In this document: positions 60,003 to 64,000 of the stretch, piece by piece
Layout of the letters: each line of letters opens with the position of its first letter
Numbering within the stretch: position 1 is the stretch's first letter
Assembly: GCF_000025565.1 (NCBI RefSeq)
Contig: NC_014121.1
Coordinates: 4,984,216 to 5,048,215 of the forward strand
Reading direction: 5' to 3'
Length of the DNA stretch: 64,000 nucleotides
From: Enterobacter cloacae subsp. cloacae ATCC 13047
Lineage (GTDB): Bacteria > Pseudomonadota > Gammaproteobacteria > Enterobacterales > Enterobacteriaceae
Notes under the pieces: generated by a model
Told to the model about the DNA's origin: nothing
The model's database searches: none
The model's input: only the letters and a program-made list of their open reading frames with translations
Made by a program: the position numbers and the translations under genes

Positions 60003-62045
60003 TTACACTTTTGCGTTATTGCCAGCGCCGGAAAGGTACCGTTGTTCAAAGACATCCGACGGGACGGCACGGGCAAACAGGAAGCCCTGGCCTTTCCCGA
60101 CACCCGCCTCAGCCAGCCAGCGGCGCTGCGCTTCCGTTTCGATACCCTCAGCAATCAGATTCAGGTTGAGACTACGCGCCATCTGAATAATGGCTTGCAC
60201 CATGCTGCTGTCTTCCGGCAGCCCATCGACAAACGCTTTGTCGATTTTCAGGACATCCACCGGCAGCGTTTTCATGTGCTGAAGCTGACGCAGTCCGGCA
60301 TAGCCCATGCCAAAATCATCCAGCGCGATGCGGATACCGGCGTTGCGCAGCGGTTTGAGGATCGCGACCGCCTCATTCGGGTCGTCAATACGACGGCTTT
60401 CCGTCACTTCCAGAATCAGCGTATCCGGCTGGATCCGGTAGCGATTGATGAGCTCCAGCATCTCCGAGACCATAGTGGGATGCATCAACTGCAGGGCAGA
60501 GAGATTGACCGACAGCGGCAGGTTGACACCACGCTCCTGCCAGGCGGCAAGCTGGCGGCATGACTCCTCAAGCACCCAGTAACCCACCGTGACCATCAGA
60601 CCACAGGACTCAATACGTTCGATTAACCCTTCCGGCAGCTCCCAGCTGCCATCCGGCTGCTGCACGCGCAACAGCGCTTCCGCGCTTTCCACTTCACCCG
60701 TCAGCAAATTGACCTGCGGCTGGAGCCAGAGGGCAAACTGGTGGTTATCCAGCGCGGTGAGGATGTCGCTCTCTTCCGTCAGACGCTGCTGCGCCTTTTC
60801 CATCTGATCCGGGTCGAAGAACTGGATCTGGTTTTTCCCTTTGCGACGAGCGGTGAATGCCGCCGAGAAGGCGCGACGATAGAGCTGCTCTGCGGTCAGA
60901 TCGCCATAGAACATGGCAATCCCGATACTGGCGCTGGGGCGAAGCTGAATACCCTGAATGGGCAGCCGCTCATTAATGACAGTGAGTACTTGCTGACCTA
61001 ACGTGATCGCATGCCACGGCTCTTTCACGCCGTTCGCAATCACCACCAGGTCATAACCGCTGACCTGGGTCAGCACCATACGCGGGGCAAGCACCGATTT
61101 AACCTTTTCGACCAGCGTCAGCAACAGCATTTCACGCTGGCTCTCCTTGAGCACCCCAGCGGTATCCTGCAGGGTTTCACAGGCGATGACCATCAGCGCC
61201 GTGGTCTGCTGGCGCGCCACGGTCTGCTCCAGCATCGCCATCAGGAACGCTTTATTAGGCAGCTCCGACACCGGAAAACGGGTGGCGCTACTGTTCAGTT
61301 CATCCTGCTGACGCTGAATGCGCTGCTGGTTGAGGTTGTAGCTGCGCACCAGCATGCCGATCTCATCGTCATGATGCAGGCGGGGGAGCTCAAGCTGATG
61401 ACCCATCTGCTCCTGGGGAGAAAGCGCGTTTAGCTCCCGGGCGATACGCCGCAGCGGGTGGACAATCAGCCGGTTAATGCACCAGGTCAGCGCCACGCTC
61501 AGTATCAGCGTCATAAGTAAGCAAGTGGTCACTAACGTGATAAACCAGCTCATAACGAACTTATACATGCGGTACGAGTCCGCCTGCAGAACAAGATAGG
61601 CCAGCGGCTGCGGATTTGCAGGGCGTTCAAGCGAGTAGATGGGAAGCGAAATTTGTACCGGCAGTTCAAACAGGCGCATCACCATCATCGGGACGGGACG
61701 TTCCGGGATAAAACTCATCCGCAACGCCTGGAACTGGTTCGGCAGCACCACGTCTGCGCGGCTGACGACGCCCGCAGGCTGAATACGTTTTAAAATGGTT
61801 TCCGCTTCAGGAATATCGCCTTTCAGAATAGAAGCCGAAAGCGGGCCACGCACCGAGCGGGCAATACTTTCTAATTGCGAAGCCGTGTTATAGCGATTCT
61901 GCTGTACGGAATGAAACAGCAAAATGACGCAAAATAGCAGTACAAACAGCAAGGTGACAGCAGAAACCATCGCCATCTGTTTGATCGTTAAGGAACGGCT
62001 GACACGCAAAATGACTCTCCACAGAACTCGAAGCGCAGGGCGCAC
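60003..62045 (-). CDS. pdeK: PdeK (YhjK) membrane GGDEF-EAL protein
   Basis: Up to 680 residues; a TTG at 62009 ([14 protein letters not shown]) matches the E. coli start better and gives 668. Helix 1 ([14 protein letters not shown]), periplasmic sensor region, helix 2, HAMP ([17 protein letters not shown]), a degenerate GGDEF domain (SGYDL at the signature site), and an intact EAL domain ([25 protein letters not shown]). So it should degrade, not make, c-di-GMP. It lies just downstream of bcsC, the cellulose export gene, which fits control of cellulose output. Confidence 0.94.
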   Translation of the reverse strand: MRPALRVLWRVILRVSRSLTIKQMAMVSAVTLLFVLLFCVILLFHSVQQNRYNTASQLESIARSVRGPLSASILKGDIPEAETILKRIQPAGVVSRADVVLPNQFQALRMSFIPERPVPMMVMRLFELPVQISLPIYSLERPANPQPLAYLVLQADSYRMYKFVMSWFITLVTTCLLMTLILSVALTWCINRLIVHPLRRIARELNALSPQEQMGHQLELPRLHHDDEIGMLVRSYNLNQQRIQRQQDELNSSATRFPVSELPNKAFLMAMLEQTVARQQTTALMVIACETLQDTAGVLKESQREMLLLTLVEKVKSVLAPRMVLTQVSGYDLVVIANGVKEPWHAITLGQQVLTVINERLPIQGIQLRPSASIGIAMFYGDLTAEQLYRRAFSAAFTARRKGKNQIQFFDPDQMEKAQQRLTEESDILTALDNHQFALWLQPQVNLLTGEVESAEALLRVQQPDGSWELPEGLIERIESCGLMVTVGYWVLEESCRQLAAWQERGVNLPLSVNLSALQLMHPTMVSEMLELINRYRIQPDTLILEVTESRRIDDPNEAVAILKPLRNAGIRIALDDFGMGYAGLRQLQHMKTLPVDVLKIDKAFVDGLPEDSSMVQAIIQMARSLNLNLIAEGIETEAQRRWLAEAGVGKGQGFLFARAVPSDVFEQRYLSGAGNNAKV

Positions 62046-62128
62046 CAGGGTGTAAACCTGGCGCGCCTGAGTATACCCGATCGCCGCACTTTTAAGAGAG
62101 ACTTACAAATGGATTAAGTAAAATCCGA

Positions 62129-64000
62129 TTACCAGTCCGCGTAGGGAATGAGCGGCTGTGGCGGTAAGTCCATATCACCCTGCCAGCCTGCGGCGGAGTA
62201 GCGTACATAGAGCAGCGCATGGCTTGGGGTATAGTCTTTCGCTTCCTGAATATCCACGCCAAGACCCACAAACCAGTTGGACGTGACCCGGCGCTCGACA
62301 ATGGCCCGCGCGGTATAACCGGTGCCTGAGGAGCTGCTGCCGGTTTCCATCGCCCCCCTGTCGGTGTAGCGGCCTGGCTCATCGACGGGAATGAGTCCCT
62401 GAAGGGGATAGCGCAGCACATCGTTGGTTTTAGAGTGAGACCATGAGACAGACCCGCCCAGCTCCCAGGACCAGTTCTCCGTGCGTTTACGCCAGGTGAC
62501 CGGCAGCGCAAAGGAGACATATTCCTGCGGGCTATAATAGCCGCCCTGACCCAGGGTATAGCCGCTCAGATCTTTATCGTAGTGCCAGAGCATGTTAGAG
62601 ACACCGACAGTCAGGCGCTCGTTGTTTTTATTAATCAGCTTGTAGTAGTAACCGGTCATCCAGCGGACGCGCCAGTTATCCTCTACATTTTTCCCGGTCA
62701 GCGATTCCGCATTCAGGCTTGACCAGATGCCGTTCGCCTCGCCTTTATCGTAGCTGATGCTCACGCCACCGCCGGTGGCGCGCACGCCGCCCCAGGTGGT
62801 GCCGGTATTGGTGTCTTTTTGCCCGGCAAAGGCCAGCAGAGAGCTGGAGATCGGGCGACGGTGGGCGTTAATGGTGTAGCCGATAGGACCGAGATCGTTG
62901 CTATAGCTCACCCCGCCGACCACATCCACCACGTCAAAGCCCATTGGCGTGGTGCCGATATCCCATGCCCAGGTTTTATTCTGCCAGCCCACGGCCACGC
63001 TTGCGCCGTTTGACGTCTGACTGGTGTTGCCACGACATGGCGTTTCGGCACAGGTCCCCCATTTGGGATCGTAGGTGCCGTTGTTGGTGGCAAACGAACC
63101 GGCATCCATATTGACCAGATCGCTGCGGAAGAACATCCGTCCATCAGAGAGCGGCGCATCCACCTGCAGCATGGTGGTGTGGGCTTTCAGGTCGGAGTAG
63201 CCGCCGGTACCGCTGGAGCCCCAGTAGTCGTGCTGCAGCGTAACGTTAACATCCTGCTGGCGATACAAATCACCGGCATCGCTACGCACGCCGCGCTTCA
63301 GCCAGTCATCTTTTTCGTCGTTACGCGTCAGGCGCGTAAAGGTGTCATTGTCTGCCGGACGGATGGTGGTGATGCCAGAGGAGACCATGGCATCTTTATA
63401 GGTCTCCAGCGCCTGCTGAGGCTGGCCATTTTGCGTCTGAAAACGTGCCGCATCACGCAGCACCAGCGCGTTTTCCATTGACGCAGGCTGTGATTTTGCC
63501 TGCGGAATGATGCTGTTGAACGTCTTTTCTGCGGCAGCAGAATCACCCAGCCCCGCCTGCGCCATCGCGATGCGGCGCTGCATGTTGAGCGACAACGGCT
63601 GGCCATTTTGCGTCGCAGGCAGTTTCGCCAGTTCGGCACGCGCAGCGTCTTTGTCGCCCTGCGCACTGTAGATTTCGGTCAGGCCGAGGATCGCATCTTC
63701 GTTTTGTGGCTCGCGCTGCAACACGCCGCTGTATGCCGTTTTTGCTGCACTGAGATCGCCCCGCTGCTGCGCCCAATCCGCCAGGGTTAAATCGATACGG
63801 GTAGAAGCAGGTTGCTGACGAAGAAGATTTTCCGCCTCCTGCTCTTTGCCACTGTCGCGCAGGCGATTGGCGGTATCGAGCACCTGATTACTTTGCAGGC
63901 GGTCTGCAAGCTCCTGAATATTGCCGTTCCACTGGCTGCGCGGCAGCGTCTCCAGATGGGCCAGCGCGGCACGATCCTGGTCGTTACCGGAAAGATAGAG
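62129..64000 (-). CDS. bcsC: BcsC cellulose export channel, C-terminal part (cut by window edge)
   Basis: The frame is open from the window end to the stop at 62129, about 624 residues of a roughly 1,150-residue protein. The first third is TPR repeats of the periplasmic scaffold (for example LGLTEIYSAQGDKDAARAEL); the rest is the 16-strand outer-membrane beta-barrel ending PLIPYADW. Exports cellulose made by BcsAB. The first part and bcsZ, bcsB and bcsA should lie beyond the right edge, as in E. coli. Confidence 0.95.
   Translation of the reverse strand, partial: LYLSGNDQDRAALAHLETLPRSQWNGNIQELADRLQSNQVLDTANRLRDSGKEQEAENLLRQQPASTRIDLTLADWAQQRGDLSAAKTAYSGVLQREPQNEDAILGLTEIYSAQGDKDAARAELAKLPATQNGQPLSLNMQRRIAMAQAGLGDSAAAEKTFNSIIPQAKSQPASMENALVLRDAARFQTQNGQPQQALETYKDAMVSSGITTIRPADNDTFTRLTRNDEKDDWLKRGVRSDAGDLYRQQDVNVTLQHDYWGSSGTGGYSDLKAHTTMLQVDAPLSDGRMFFRSDLVNMDAGSFATNNGTYDPKWGTCAETPCRGNTSQTSNGASVAVGWQNKTWAWDIGTTPMGFDVVDVVGGVSYSNDLGPIGYTINAHRRPISSSLLAFAGQKDTNTGTTWGGVRATGGGVSISYDKGEANGIWSSLNAESLTGKNVEDNWRVRWMTGYYYKLINKNNERLTVGVSNMLWHYDKDLSGYTLGQGGYYSPQEYVSFALPVTWRKRTENWSWELGGSVSWSHSKTNDVLRYPLQGLIPVDEPGRYTDRGAMETGSSSSGTGYTARAIVERRVTSNWFVGLGVDIQEAKDYTPSHALLYVRYSAAGWQGDMDLPPQPLIPYADW

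Overview
The window is a piece of an enterobacterial chromosome. The right half (from 33,480) carries, in E. coli-like order, yhiN-pitA-uspB/uspA-rsmJ-prlC-rlmJ-gor, then treF, yhjB, yhjC, yhjD, yhjE, yhjG, pdeH, kdgK, yhjJ, dctA, pdeK and bcsC. Protein sequences close to but distinct from E. coli, the moderately high G+C, the BIME/REP elements and the lack of the E. coli gad/mdt acid island all suggest Enterobacter or a close relative (inference from gene content, no search was run).

The left half (1-33,479) is most of a Tn7-like transposon inserted in the 3' end of yhiN. Its right end lies inside the last codons of yhiN, and its left end is outside the window. From the right end inward come tnsA, tnsB, tnsC, tnsD and a second, smaller TniQ-type protein (26,386-27,312), with no tnsE. 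Next is a short cargo zone: an IS5/IS903-type insertion sequence, a HipB-like regulator cut off from its operator repeats by that IS, and an OLD-family ATPase/nuclease, a likely phage-defence gene. The bulk of the cargo is a copper and silver resistance island of the sil/pco type: silE, silS, silR, silC, silF, silB, silA, silG, silP, a DUF2933 protein, pcoG, pcoE1, pcoA, B, C, D, R and the start of pcoS.

The metal genes act together on the cell envelope. SilCBA is an RND efflux channel for Ag(I)/Cu(I), fed by SilF. SilP is a P-type ATPase, SilE and PcoE1 bind metal in the periplasm, and PcoA oxidises Cu(I) with PcoB, PcoC and PcoD. SilRS and PcoRS are the two-component controls. Perfect palindromes lie in the silC/silR, silS/silE and pcoA/pcoE1 intergenic regions and fit their regulators. 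The silver pump looks damaged here: silC is split by a 1,336-bp IS2-group element flanked by an unexpectedly long 16-bp direct repeat, and silB shows three apparent single-base indels (two compensating, one truncating).

The chromosomal half is mostly ordinary housekeeping and lifestyle genes: phosphate uptake, universal stress proteins, peptide and rRNA processing, glutathione reductase, trehalase, c-di-GMP phosphodiesterases, C4-dicarboxylate uptake and cellulose export. Points of interest there are a truncated lysozyme-like protein that lacks its catalytic Glu, a membrane protein with a degenerate HEPN-type motif, a M16-like protein without its zinc motif, and a hairpin repeat used at two convergent gene junctions.
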